Assembly (NCBI RefSeq): GCF_048571125.1 | Contig: NZ_CP182343.1 | Coordinates: forward strand, 1,426,001-1,490,000 | From: Arcobacter siniprincipis | GTDB lineage: Bacteria; Campylobacterota; Campylobacteria; Campylobacterales; Arcobacteraceae | DNA length: 64,000 nucleotides | Direction: 5' to 3' | Shown: piece after piece, positions 43,894 to 52,164 of the stretch | How positions within the stretch are numbered: position 1 is the first letter of the stretch | Layout: every line of letters begins with the position of its first letter | Made by a program: the position numbers and the translations under genes | The notes under the pieces: generated by a model | Seen by the model: the letters and a program-made list of their open reading frames with translations, nothing else | Databases searched by the model: none | Told to the model about the DNA's origin: nothing

Positions 43894-43897
43894 GTTT

Positions 43898-44251
43898 ATG
43901 AAAAAGAGTGTGAATTTATATTTTGATAAAGAGTGCCCATTTTGTAATTATTATGCAAATTATAATTTAGTAAAAACTAATCATAATCTTAACCTTTATA
44001 ATGCAAGGGAATATCCTCAAAAAATAAAACTTTTAAGAGAAAAGGGCTTTGATATTAATAATGGAATTATTATTGAAGTTGATGAAAAGATATTTCAAGG
44101 CTCAAATGCTGTAAAACAATTAAATAAACTATCTACTAAAGAAGTAAAAGTATTGAATACAAAGTTCTTTTCTATATTTTTATACCCGATTATAAAATCA
44201 ATTAGAAAAGTAGTTCTTTTTATATTAAATAAAAATCCTCACATTAAATAA
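43898..44251 (+). CDS. DUF393 thiol-disulfide oxidoreductase-like protein
   Basis: 117 residues from ATG 43898, four bases after the phosphoesterase stop. NLYFDKECPFCNYYANYN carries the CxxC motif at the usual DUF393 position, followed by the LYNAREYP and GSNAVKQLNKLS segments. Thioredoxin-like; redox partner unknown. Confidence 0.82.
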   Translation: MKKSVNLYFDKECPFCNYYANYNLVKTNHNLNLYNAREYPQKIKLLREKGFDINNGIIIEVDEKIFQGSNAVKQLNKLSTKEVKVLNTKFFSIFLYPIIKSIRKVVLFILNKNPHIK

Positions 44252-44312
44252 AACAAACAATTGACTTTAGATATAATATTTATTTAAATATATAAAAATA
44301 AGGAATCAGATA

Positions 44313-44870
44313 ATGAGAATTGCAGTTTTTTGTGGATCAAGTGCTGGTAATAATATAGAATATATAAATGCTACAAAACGGCTAGGTAAATATTTTGCCC
44401 AAAATAATATAGAAGTAGTATATGGTGGTGGAAATGTTGGACTTATGGGTGCAATTGCAGATTCTGTTATGGAAAATGGTGGAAAAGTTTATGGAGTAAT
44501 TCCTGAAAAACTAAAAGAAAAAGAGTTGGCTCACACAGGAATAACTGACTTAAAAGTAGTTTCAAATATGCATGAAAGAAAAGCTGCAATGGCAGAGATG
44601 GCTGATGCTTTTGTAGTACTTCCAGGAGGTGCAGGAACATTAGAAGAGACTTTTGAAGTTTGGACTTGGGCGTTACTTGGCTTTCATAATAAACCTTGTG
44701 CTTTTTTTAATATAAATGGATTTTATAACAAATTATTTGAGATGATAGATAATATGTGTGAAGCAGAGTTTTTAAGAAAAGAGTACTCTGATATGCTTAT
44801 TAAAACAGACAATCAAGAAATACTACTAAAAGCTATAAAAGAGTACATACCACCAAAACAAAAATGGTAA
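44313..44870 (+). CDS. LOG-family (TIGR00730) Rossmann-fold protein
   Basis: 185 residues with IAVFCGSSAGNN, YGGGNVGLMGAIADSVMENG and the active motif PGGAGTLEETFE. Members hydrolyse nucleoside 5'-monophosphates at the N-glycosidic bond (cytokinin-activating LOG in plants, PpnN-like in bacteria). The next gene encodes a deaminase acting on purines, consistent with a purine salvage pair. Confidence 0.93.
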   Translation: MRIAVFCGSSAGNNIEYINATKRLGKYFAQNNIEVVYGGGNVGLMGAIADSVMENGGKVYGVIPEKLKEKELAHTGITDLKVVSNMHERKAAMAEMADAFVVLPGGAGTLEETFEVWTWALLGFHNKPCAFFNINGFYNKLFEMIDNMCEAEFLRKEYSDMLIKTDNQEILLKAIKEYIPPKQKW

Positions 44871-44888
44871 ATTAAATTTGGAAAAAAG

Positions 44889-45893
44889 ATGATAGAATTT
44901 ATAAAAGAAATACCAAAAGCAGAACTACACTTACATATTGAAGGCTCACTGGAGCCTGAACTTATGTTTGAACTTGCAAAAAGAAATAATATAAAGATAC
45001 CTTACAACTCTGTAGAAGAAGTAAGAGCTGCCTATGATTTTACAAACTTACAATCCTTTTTGGATATTTATTATGCGGGAGCAAATGTACTTCTTCATAA
45101 AAAAGATTTTTATGATTTGACTTGGGCTTATATTTTAAAATGTGTACAAAACAATATAATCCATACAGAAATATTTTTTGACCCACAAACACACACTCAA
45201 AGAGGTGTATCTTTTGATACGATTATTTTAGGAATAAGCCAAGCTTTAGAAGATGCAAAAGAGAAGTTTGGAATTAGCTCAAATATTATTATGTGTTTTT
45301 TAAGACACTTAAGTCAAGAAGAGGCTTTAAAAACTTTTGAAGAGTCTTTACCTTTCAAAGATAAGATAATAGGTATTGGGCTTGATTCTTCGGAACTTGG
45401 ACATCCTCCTTCAAAATTTAAAGAAGTATTCAAAAAAGCAAAAGATGCAGGATTTAAACTTGTGGCTCATGCAGGAGAAGAGGCTGATTATTCGTATATT
45501 TATGAGGCTTTGGATTTATTGGATATTCAAAGAATCGACCATGGAGTACAAGCAGTTCATTCAAAAGAGTTGATGGAAAGATTAAAAAAAGAGCAAACAC
45601 CTTTGACCGTTTGTCCAAATTCAAATATAGAATTAAAAGTTTTCGAAAACTATAAACAACACAATGTAAAACAACTTTTAGATTATGGACTAAATGTCAC
45701 AATAAACTCTGATGATCCAGCATATTTTAAAGGTTATTTAAATGATAACTTTATAAATTTATATGAACATATAGATTTGGCAAAAGAAGATATTGTAAAA
45801 CTTGTTAGAAACTCTTTTATCTCTTCTTTTATATCAGATGAATTAAAAAACAAGTACTTAAAAAAGCTTGATACTTTTTTAAAAAATAAATAG
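44889..45893 (+). CDS. Adenosine/adenine deaminase
   Basis: 334 residues of the metal-dependent amidohydrolase fold: AELHLHIEGSLEPELM (HxH), VAHAGEEA, RIDHGVQAV and, near the C-terminus, TINSDDPAYFKGY. The SDDPAYF form is characteristic of the adenine deaminase branch rather than adenosine deaminase, so adenine to hypoxanthine is the more likely reaction. Follows the LOG gene by 18 bases and precedes mmuM by eight. Confidence 0.88.
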   Translation: MIEFIKEIPKAELHLHIEGSLEPELMFELAKRNNIKIPYNSVEEVRAAYDFTNLQSFLDIYYAGANVLLHKKDFYDLTWAYILKCVQNNIIHTEIFFDPQTHTQRGVSFDTIILGISQALEDAKEKFGISSNIIMCFLRHLSQEEALKTFEESLPFKDKIIGIGLDSSELGHPPSKFKEVFKKAKDAGFKLVAHAGEEADYSYIYEALDLLDIQRIDHGVQAVHSKELMERLKKEQTPLTVCPNSNIELKVFENYKQHNVKQLLDYGLNVTINSDDPAYFKGYLNDNFINLYEHIDLAKEDIVKLVRNSFISSFISDELKNKYLKKLDTFLKNK

Positions 45894-45901
45894 GATAAAT
45901 T

Positions 45902-46834
45902 ATGAATAAAATCAAAGAGATATTAAAAAATCAAAAAATAGTAATAATAGATGGAGCAACAGGAACAGAGTTGGAGAGAAAAGGTTATGACATCAATGAT
46001 TCACTTTGGTCAGCTAAATTTTTGATGGAAAACCCAAAAGCAATTTCTGAAGTTCATAAAGACTATTTAGAAGCTGGAAGTGATTGCATTACAACTTTAA
46101 GTTATCAAGCTACATTTGAAGGCTTTAAGAAGCGAGGGCTAAATGAAGTCCAAGCAAAAGAACTTTTGCAATCTTCTATTAAACTAGCCATAGAAGCAAG
46201 AGATGAGTTTTGGGCAAGTAATGAATCAAATAAGAGAATTAAACCTCTTGTAGCAGCTTCTGTTGGTCCTTATGGGGCATATTTAGCAGATGGTTCAGAG
46301 TTTAGAGGTAATTATGGACTAAGCCAAGAAGAACTTGTAAACTTTCATAGAAAAAGAATGCAAGCTTTGATTGAAGCAAAACCTGATTTATTGGCTTGTG
46401 AAACAGTTCCTTGTTTAATAGAAGCAAAAGCTTATGTAAAACTTTTAGAAGAGTTTCCTTCAATTCAAGCTTGGATAACTTTTAGTGCAAAAGATGGAAA
46501 ACATATAAATAGCGGTGAAAGTATAAGAGAGTGTGCAAAGTTTTTAGATGATAAAGAACAAATTGTAGCTATTGGTATAAATTGTACAGCACCACAATAT
46601 GTTGAATCATTAATCTCAGAGATTAAAGAAGTTTCAACAAAACCAATTATTGTTTATCCAAACGGAGGAGCTGCTTATGATGGAGCAACTAAAACTTGGA
46701 GTACACAAGCTAATACAAAAGATTATGGGAAGATGGCACATATGTGGTATGAAAAGGGAGCAAGTATTATTGGTGGTTGTTGTCAAACAACACCAAATGA
46801 TATAGAACAAATCTCATCTTGGGTTAGAAGCTAA
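45902..46834 (+). CDS. mmuM: Homocysteine S-methyltransferase
   Basis: 310 residues: IIDGATGTELERKGYD at the N-terminus, zinc ligands in GINCTAP and GGCCQTTP, and ASVGPYGAYLADGSEF. Transfers methyl from S-methylmethionine or S-adenosylmethionine to homocysteine. No permease mmuP adjoins, so import of S-methylmethionine is not implied. Last gene of the LOG-deaminase-mmuM run. Confidence 0.93.
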   Translation: MNKIKEILKNQKIVIIDGATGTELERKGYDINDSLWSAKFLMENPKAISEVHKDYLEAGSDCITTLSYQATFEGFKKRGLNEVQAKELLQSSIKLAIEARDEFWASNESNKRIKPLVAASVGPYGAYLADGSEFRGNYGLSQEELVNFHRKRMQALIEAKPDLLACETVPCLIEAKAYVKLLEEFPSIQAWITFSAKDGKHINSGESIRECAKFLDDKEQIVAIGINCTAPQYVESLISEIKEVSTKPIIVYPNGGAAYDGATKTWSTQANTKDYGKMAHMWYEKGASIIGGCCQTTPNDIEQISSWVRS

Positions 46835-46855
46835 AGTTTAGCTTTTCTCTAACCC
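46821..46855 (+). terminator. Two-level hairpin terminator after mmuM
   Basis: Outer stem GGGTTAGA (46821-46828) with TCTAACCC (46848-46855) encloses an inner AAGCTA/TAGCTT hairpin. The stop codon of mmuM lies within it. A T-run follows at about 46868. Confidence 0.7.
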
Positions 46856-46906
46856 CTCTCTTACTAATTTTTTTATATAATACAAAATCTCAAAATAGGT
46901 TAAACA

Positions 46907-47134
46907 ATGTCAAAAAGCTTAAATACAAATAGTGTAAAAAGTGTAAAATCAGAAAAAATAGCAGCAACTGCAAATCAAAATAAAAATCCAGTAAAAGTTG
47001 GATTCTCACAAGATAGATACGAAAATGAACAAGTTGTAAATGCTAGAAAAGCTGCAAACTTAGCACTAGCCAAAGAAAAAGCGAAGAAAAAAGCAAAAAT
47101 GGCAAAGGCTTCTAAGAAGAAAAACAAAAAATAG
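46907..47134 (+). CDS. Small Lys-rich protein of unknown function
   Basis: 75 residues, with Ser/Asn/Lys-rich N-terminus and a strongly basic C-terminal helix (ANLALAKEKAKKKAKMAKAS, then KKKNKK). No signal peptide or domain. It could bind nucleic acid. It stands 22 bases before the LysE gene. A real gene is likely because the codon pattern is even, but coding status is not certain. Confidence 0.6.
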   Translation: MSKSLNTNSVKSVKSEKIAATANQNKNPVKVGFSQDRYENEQVVNARKAANLALAKEKAKKKAKMAKASKKKNKK

Positions 47135-47156
47135 TTTCTAAATAAAAGGGAAAAAC

Positions 47157-47789
47157 ATGAATATTGATACTTTTTTAATATATTCAGTGATTGCATTTTT
47201 ATATGTATTAAGTCCCGGTCCAGCAGTGATGTTAGCTATTGTAAATGGTATAAGAACTGATATGAAAACTGTAGCTGTTTCATCTTTTGCTAATATCCTT
47301 GGCTTAGCTGTTTTATCTACTGCTTCAATTTTAGGTCTTGGGGTATTGATTTTAACTTCAGCTACACTTTTTTTAATTGTAAAAATCATAGGTGCCTTTT
47401 ATCTAATGTATTTAGGTGTAAAGTTTTTACGAAACAAAGGTATTTTAAATATAGATGCTATGGAAAAGGATGTAAAGCAAAAAACTAAAAAAGCATACTT
47501 TTTTGAATCGTTTTTTGTAGCAGTTACAAACCCAAAACCAATCATATTTTTTACAGCAATATTTCCTCAGTTTTTAAATTTACACGAAGCTATTGCTCCT
47601 CAATTTTTTATTATGACTGGGGAGTTTTTATGTTTCTCATTTTTTGGACTTTGTACTTATGCTTTTTTATCTAAAAAATCAAAAGCACTACTTAGCAATG
47701 AAAAAAGAATGTATTGGTTCAATAAATTTACTGGTGGATTATTTATATTTTTAGGATTAGGTTTATTAAGAATTAAAAATCATGCCTAA
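47157..47789 (+). CDS. LysE/RhtB-family amino-acid exporter
   Basis: 210 residues with six predicted helices and the family hallmark SPGPAVMLAIVNGIR near residue 20, then FYLMYLGVKFLRNKG and AVTNPKPIIFFTAIFPQF. It exports an amino acid such as a homoserine, threonine or leucine type; substrate not readable. Confidence 0.93.
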   Translation: MNIDTFLIYSVIAFLYVLSPGPAVMLAIVNGIRTDMKTVAVSSFANILGLAVLSTASILGLGVLILTSATLFLIVKIIGAFYLMYLGVKFLRNKGILNIDAMEKDVKQKTKKAYFFESFFVAVTNPKPIIFFTAIFPQFLNLHEAIAPQFFIMTGEFLCFSFFGLCTYAFLSKKSKALLSNEKRMYWFNKFTGGLFIFLGLGLLRIKNHA

Positions 47790-47824
47790 AAGGCGAAGTT
47801 ATTAAATAATAACTTCACCTTTTT
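47788..47824. terminator. Bidirectional terminator between lysE-like and Panacea-like genes
   Basis: GAAGTTATT (47795-47803) pairs with AATAACTTC (47808-47816) around AAAT; flanking AAAAGG and CCTTTT extend the stem over one mismatch. It serves both convergent genes. Confidence 0.85.
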
Positions 47825-48290
47825 CTTTTGCTCTATATTCATCTATTTTAAATGTATCATTTGCAATAACTCTTGGAGTGGCTTCTTTGTATTGATTTAC
47901 TAATTTATTGATAGTTTTTAACTCATCATCATCAAATAAATCTTCATCATAATCTATACCAATTTCTACAAAGTGCAATTCTGTAAAATTTTCTCGCTCG
48001 ATAATATCAATATCTATATTATCAAGTAACTCTTGAATAAAGAAAACTCTATCATCTTCATCTTCTAATACTTCTTCTGTTGCTATTATTTCAAAAAGTT
48101 CTGATAGTATCTTTGGTTCAGGACTTCTAGAACCTTTTATGTACTCATCACCAAATATTTTTTTGCCACAATATTTAAGATGGTTATAATCCATCAAAAA
48201 AAGAAGAATTGATAACTTTTTATCATTTAACAGTTTTACTTGTTTGTGTAACATATATAAAATTACATTTGCTACTTTTGTCATATCCAT
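47802..48290 (-). CDS. Panacea (DUF4065)-like protein
   Basis: 162 residues. KKLSILLFLMDYNHLKYCGK followed by IFGDEYIKGSRSPEPKIL resembles the Panacea/SocA domain (KL..LLYLADY.H....G..I.GDEY....GPVP), which occurs as antitoxin or phage-associated protein. The domain here is less canonical and no toxin gene adjoins, so this is a tentative family call. The rest is very acidic. Confidence 0.6.
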   Translation of the reverse strand: MDMTKVANVILYMLHKQVKLLNDKKLSILLFLMDYNHLKYCGKKIFGDEYIKGSRSPEPKILSELFEIIATEEVLEDEDDRVFFIQELLDNIDIDIIERENFTELHFVEIGIDYDEDLFDDDELKTINKLVNQYKEATPRVIANDTFKIDEYRAKEKGEVII

Positions 48291-48346
48291 TTTCGAACAG
48301 TCCTTTTATTTAATTATCGAAGTATACAAAATAAAACATAAAGATA

Positions 48347-48961
48347 TTAAATCTTCCAATGCTTTAATTTACTATTATTTACATTTTCTTTGACTTTATT
48401 GCAAAGTTGTGGAAAAAACAGCAAAAAATCTTCTTCTATTTCATCTATATTTTCAGATACTATTTCACAGTATCTACTTACATTATCCCTTTTTAAAACT
48501 CGCAAAGAGATTCTTCTATCGACTCTGTTAAATGATTGGTTTAAGTGCTCTAAGGTTTGGTATTTATTTAATAAGTCAAATTCTATTAGGCTTTTTAGCT
48601 TTTGTTTTGCTTCATCTGGCAAAGTATGCATATTTTCATTTGCTTTTATATAAAAGTCATCTAAAAACTTATCAAGAGTTATATTTGAGTATCTATGCCA
48701 GTTTTTTGTAAGTAAATAATCATAAGTCAAATCAATAACAACAGCTTTTAGTAAACCACTGTTTCCAAGTCTATTTTTACTTTGTTTGAAAGTAGGGTGA
48801 CTATCTGTATATGAGTCTATTAGTTTATGTATTTTCATTGCTTTTTTTATATCTTCATTTGCACCTTCCCATGCTTTTGCTTTTAAGGGGTCAGCTAAAT
48901 AATTGCCAATTTGAAAATCTATATTGTGTTCTGATAAAAATATATGTGCAAGCCAATTCAT
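48347..48961 (-). CDS. Acyl-carrier-protein phosphodiesterase-like (AcpH/DUF479)
   Basis: 204 residues starting MNWLAHIFLSEHNIDFQIGN and followed by YLADPLKAK, then HKLIDSYTDSHPTF and VVIDLTYDYLLTKNW. These HD-like motifs define the AcpH family, which removes phosphopantetheine from ACP. Single gene. Confidence 0.87.
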   Translation of the reverse strand: MNWLAHIFLSEHNIDFQIGNYLADPLKAKAWEGANEDIKKAMKIHKLIDSYTDSHPTFKQSKNRLGNSGLLKAVVIDLTYDYLLTKNWHRYSNITLDKFLDDFYIKANENMHTLPDEAKQKLKSLIEFDLLNKYQTLEHLNQSFNRVDRRISLRVLKRDNVSRYCEIVSENIDEIEEDFLLFFPQLCNKVKENVNNSKLKHWKI

Positions 48962-49020
48962 AAGAGTAGGTTACAAAAGTTTACTTAAATAAGAAGTAAA
49001 CTTTTGTGATTAGAAATCTT

Positions 49021-50100
49021 TTAAATATTATAATCAGGTGGTGTATCGTTCCACTCAAAGATAAAACACATAGGAAGTCTGCCTGATTTATTTAAAATTA
49101 AACCAGTAATTGTGCCTGAGATAAATATTGAAGCAATTGCTAAAAATGATGCAAAAGCCAAGGTTGACATTCCTGTTAGTCCTTGTCCAATCGTACACCC
49201 AATAGACAAAATACCCCCAACACCCATCAATGCACCACCAATCATATTATAAGTTACTCTATTAACTTTTTGTGTTGCAGTACATCCAAAGCTATATTTT
49301 TTATTGAAAAATGACATAGAAAAAGAACCTAATATTACCCCACATAATAAGGCAATAGGGAAAGTGAAATAATTTACTTGATAAAACATAAATAACTCTA
49401 AACTCTTAGAAGTAGGATAAACAAAACTAATACCAGAAAGATCAATAAGTCTTTCCATACTATCTTGTCCCATTACTCCTGTTATTGTCCAGGCAGCAGC
49501 TATAATTAATCCAATTAAAAAACCATCTATTAGGGTAAATATTCTTTTTACTTTTTTTGCTAAAACTAATAAAATTACAAATAAAACTCCTACCACAACA
49601 TATATATTCATAGTACTATTTTCTATCATTGAAGAGAGTTCTAAAAGAGTTTTATTTTGTGTAAATGGAGTTAAAAAGCCTTGAATAAGACCTTTTGCAG
49701 TTGCAAATCCAAAGATTCCTATAAATATTAAAGTAATAAGTGATTTTGAATCACCTTGTCCAAACTTGATTAGGTGTCTATTACTACAACCATCAGCTAT
49801 CATCATTCCAGTACCAAACAATAAACCACCAAATATAACAACAAAATAATTAACATCTTGTTTGTAGTAAACTGTTTTTGTAAAATCTAAGTCAAAATAA
49901 GAGCCTACAATTTTAGTAGAAATTATTGCAACAATCATTGCAAATACAACAGAAGCACCTCTTCTTGTAGATTTTAATAAGATATAATCTTTGATTGAGC
50001 CACTAAAGCAGAATTGATTTTTTTGAGCTACTATTCCAAATAACATACCTAGACCAAGACCTAAAATATTTATTATTTCATATATTTCTAAATCGAACAT
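49021..50100 (-). CDS. YeeE/YedE-family thiosulfate/sulfur transporter
   Basis: 359 residues with about ten helices and two YeeE repeats: GMMIADGCSNRHLIKFGQG in the first half and SIGCTIGQGLTG in the second, each with a conserved Cys used for thiosulfate relay in YeeE. An early Cys segment, KNQFCFSGSIKDYILL, is also typical. Probably imports thiosulfate or a related sulfur compound. No tusA-like gene is adjacent. Confidence 0.88.
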   Translation of the reverse strand: MFDLEIYEIINILGLGLGMLFGIVAQKNQFCFSGSIKDYILLKSTRRGASVVFAMIVAIISTKIVGSYFDLDFTKTVYYKQDVNYFVVIFGGLLFGTGMMIADGCSNRHLIKFGQGDSKSLITLIFIGIFGFATAKGLIQGFLTPFTQNKTLLELSSMIENSTMNIYVVVGVLFVILLVLAKKVKRIFTLIDGFLIGLIIAAAWTITGVMGQDSMERLIDLSGISFVYPTSKSLELFMFYQVNYFTFPIALLCGVILGSFSMSFFNKKYSFGCTATQKVNRVTYNMIGGALMGVGGILSIGCTIGQGLTGMSTLAFASFLAIASIFISGTITGLILNKSGRLPMCFIFEWNDTPPDYNI

Positions 50101-50219
50101 TGTTCCCCTAACTTATAATTATAGTTTATCTTTCTAATAAAGGGCGATTATATTAAATATAAACTATAAAATAAGTTAGGCAGAATAATTAGATAAATAT
50201 ATACGGGAATTTTTTAAAT

Positions 50220-50483
50220 TTAAATCTCTTGATTGTCAGTTCTCATATCTTCTAAGCCCTCAAGAATATCAGAAGCTTGCTCTTGAGTGATAGTTTTATT
50301 TTCTATATCAAGTAAAACATCGTCAAAGTATTTTTTTACTTCTTTCATATATTTTAACTCATCTTTCAACTCTTTAGAGTTTTTCTTTTTCTCTAAATTT
50401 GTTTCAAGTTCTTTGATATTTTCATTTACTTCTACTAAAACATCAGTTTTTAGTAACTTTTCTAAATCTTTTATATAATCCAT
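50220..50483 (-). CDS. Small acidic coiled-coil protein
   Basis: 87 residues, helical, with heptad-like Leu/Lys/Glu spacing (LETNLEKKKNSKELKDELKY). No domain recognised. It lies 16 bases after yhcH and is probably the last gene of the dctP-yhcH transcript. Confidence 0.6.
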   Translation of the reverse strand: MDYIKDLEKLLKTDVLVEVNENIKELETNLEKKKNSKELKDELKYMKEVKKYFDDVLLDIENKTITQEQASDILEGLEDMRTDNQEI

Positions 50484-50499
50484 TTTTTATCCTTTCTCT

Positions 50500-50973
50500 T
50501 TAGATATTTGTAGATATCTTTATTACTACTTTATAAATTTGCTCCGTTTTATCAACTTTTATACAAGGTTGATGTCCATCACTTGGATAAAAAATGGCTA
50601 ATTCTTTTTCTTTTATATGTAAAGATGAAAATTCATTTTTTGTGCTGTATTTTGTAAAATCTTTTTCTTCATTATAAGCTTCAGTTATTTCAAAATCATT
50701 TATATGTGATACATCCATGATTTCAGAGCCTTTTACTATATATTGAATATCAATATATTTTTTATGTGATTCAAAAAAACACTCACTTCTAGGCTTTGAA
50801 AAATATGTTTGTTTTAAAACAAACATATTTTCATTGATAAGCTCTTTTACACATTCACCATTTTTTATTTCAAAAATATCATTAGATATATTTTCTAAAT
50901 AATTAAATGCCAATTGGAAATTATCCTCTTTTATTTGATTTTTAATACAGTCCAATTTCCCAAATATTGCCAT
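50500..50973 (-). CDS. YhcH/YjgK/YiaL-family protein
   Basis: 157 residues. FFESHKKYIDIQYIVKGSEI and LAIFYPSDGHQPCIKV are the family signatures, giving a metal-binding cupin-like fold. Such proteins occur with sugar-acid or sialic-acid uptake genes. It follows the TRAP binding-protein gene by 11 bases, linking it to a TRAP substrate. Confidence 0.9.
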   Translation of the reverse strand: MAIFGKLDCIKNQIKEDNFQLAFNYLENISNDIFEIKNGECVKELINENMFVLKQTYFSKPRSECFFESHKKYIDIQYIVKGSEIMDVSHINDFEITEAYNEEKDFTKYSTKNEFSSLHIKEKELAIFYPSDGHQPCIKVDKTEQIYKVVIKISTNI

Positions 50974-50984
50974 TTATTATCCTT

Positions 50985-52046
50985 TTATAAATTATCTTTT
51001 AAATATAAATAATCAGACATTTTACTCCACTCTCTCACTTTTTTCATATAAGTATCTTGAGAATCCAATATCTCTTTTAATAGTGGATTTTTAGCACTTA
51101 AATCAACTCTTAATTCTTTATTTGCTTTTTTTAGTGCATCCATAACATCTTTTGGAAGAGTTTTAACTTGTATATTTGGATATTCTTTTTTCATCTCTTG
51201 CCAAGCTGTGGCATTTAAATCATAATCTTGAATATACATATCATAAGCAGCAACTCTCATAGCAACCACTAATATTTTTTGTAAATCTTTTGGTAATTTG
51301 TTAAAAGAATCTTTATTTACCATAAATTGCATTTCACTTGCTGGTTCATGCCATCCTGTATAATAAAATGGTGCAACTTTATGAAATCCCATTTTTATAT
51401 CCATAGATGGTCCAACCCATTCAAGTGCATCAATTGAATTTCTCTCAAGTGCCATAAATAGTTCAGCAGGAGCTATATTTGTAACTTCAACTCCCAGTTT
51501 TGCCATTACTTCACCTGCAAAACCTGGAATTCTCATTTTAAGACCTTTTAGATCATCAAGAGATTTAATCTCTTTTCTAAACCATCCACCCATTTGAACA
51601 CCAGTATTTCCACCTGGAAATGAATACATACCATATTTAGAATAAGCTTTTTGCATCAATTCTAATCCACCACCATAATAAAACCAAGCGTATTGTTCAG
51701 GTGCAGTAAGACCAAAAGGCATAGAAGTAAATGGCAAAAGATTAATATCTTTACCTTTCCAATAATATGAAGCACTATGTCCTATATCATATTGTCCAGC
51801 TTTAACCATATCAAAAACCCCAAAAGGTGCTTTGTGTTTATTTGCTGCATCAACTCTGATTTTTAATCTTCCATTTGACATTTCTTCTGCAAGTTTTGCC
51901 ATATTTCTAGATGTATCAATTAATGGAGATAGTGTTGGTCCCCAAGTAGTTGCCATCTTAAGTTTATATACTTTTTCATTGGCAAAAAGTTGTGTTGATA
52001 ATAATAATGCAAGTAAAAATATTGCAATATTTCTCAGATTTTTCAT
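50985..52046 (-). CDS. TRAP transporter substrate-binding protein, DctP family
   Basis: 353 residues: signal peptide MKNLRNIAIFLLALLLSTQL ending FA, then YKLKMATTWGPTLSPL, the conserved Arg segment LKGLKMRIPGFAGEVMAKLG that binds the ligand carboxylate, and ALERNSIDALEWVGPSMDI typical of the group binding larger carboxylates. No DctQ or DctM membrane subunits are adjacent, so the permease is elsewhere. Confidence 0.92.
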   Translation of the reverse strand: MKNLRNIAIFLLALLLSTQLFANEKVYKLKMATTWGPTLSPLIDTSRNMAKLAEEMSNGRLKIRVDAANKHKAPFGVFDMVKAGQYDIGHSASYYWKGKDINLLPFTSMPFGLTAPEQYAWFYYGGGLELMQKAYSKYGMYSFPGGNTGVQMGGWFRKEIKSLDDLKGLKMRIPGFAGEVMAKLGVEVTNIAPAELFMALERNSIDALEWVGPSMDIKMGFHKVAPFYYTGWHEPASEMQFMVNKDSFNKLPKDLQKILVVAMRVAAYDMYIQDYDLNATAWQEMKKEYPNIQVKTLPKDVMDALKKANKELRVDLSAKNPLLKEILDSQDTYMKKVREWSKMSDYLYLKDNL

Positions 52047-52164
52047 TTATTTCCTTTTTAACAGTAAAATTAGTCGCATATTATACACAAAAGTTCTCTT
52101 CTAATAAGCTTATAAACTCCCCTTGCGTATAATCCTTTTTTAATTAAGTAAGAAAGAAGAATAT

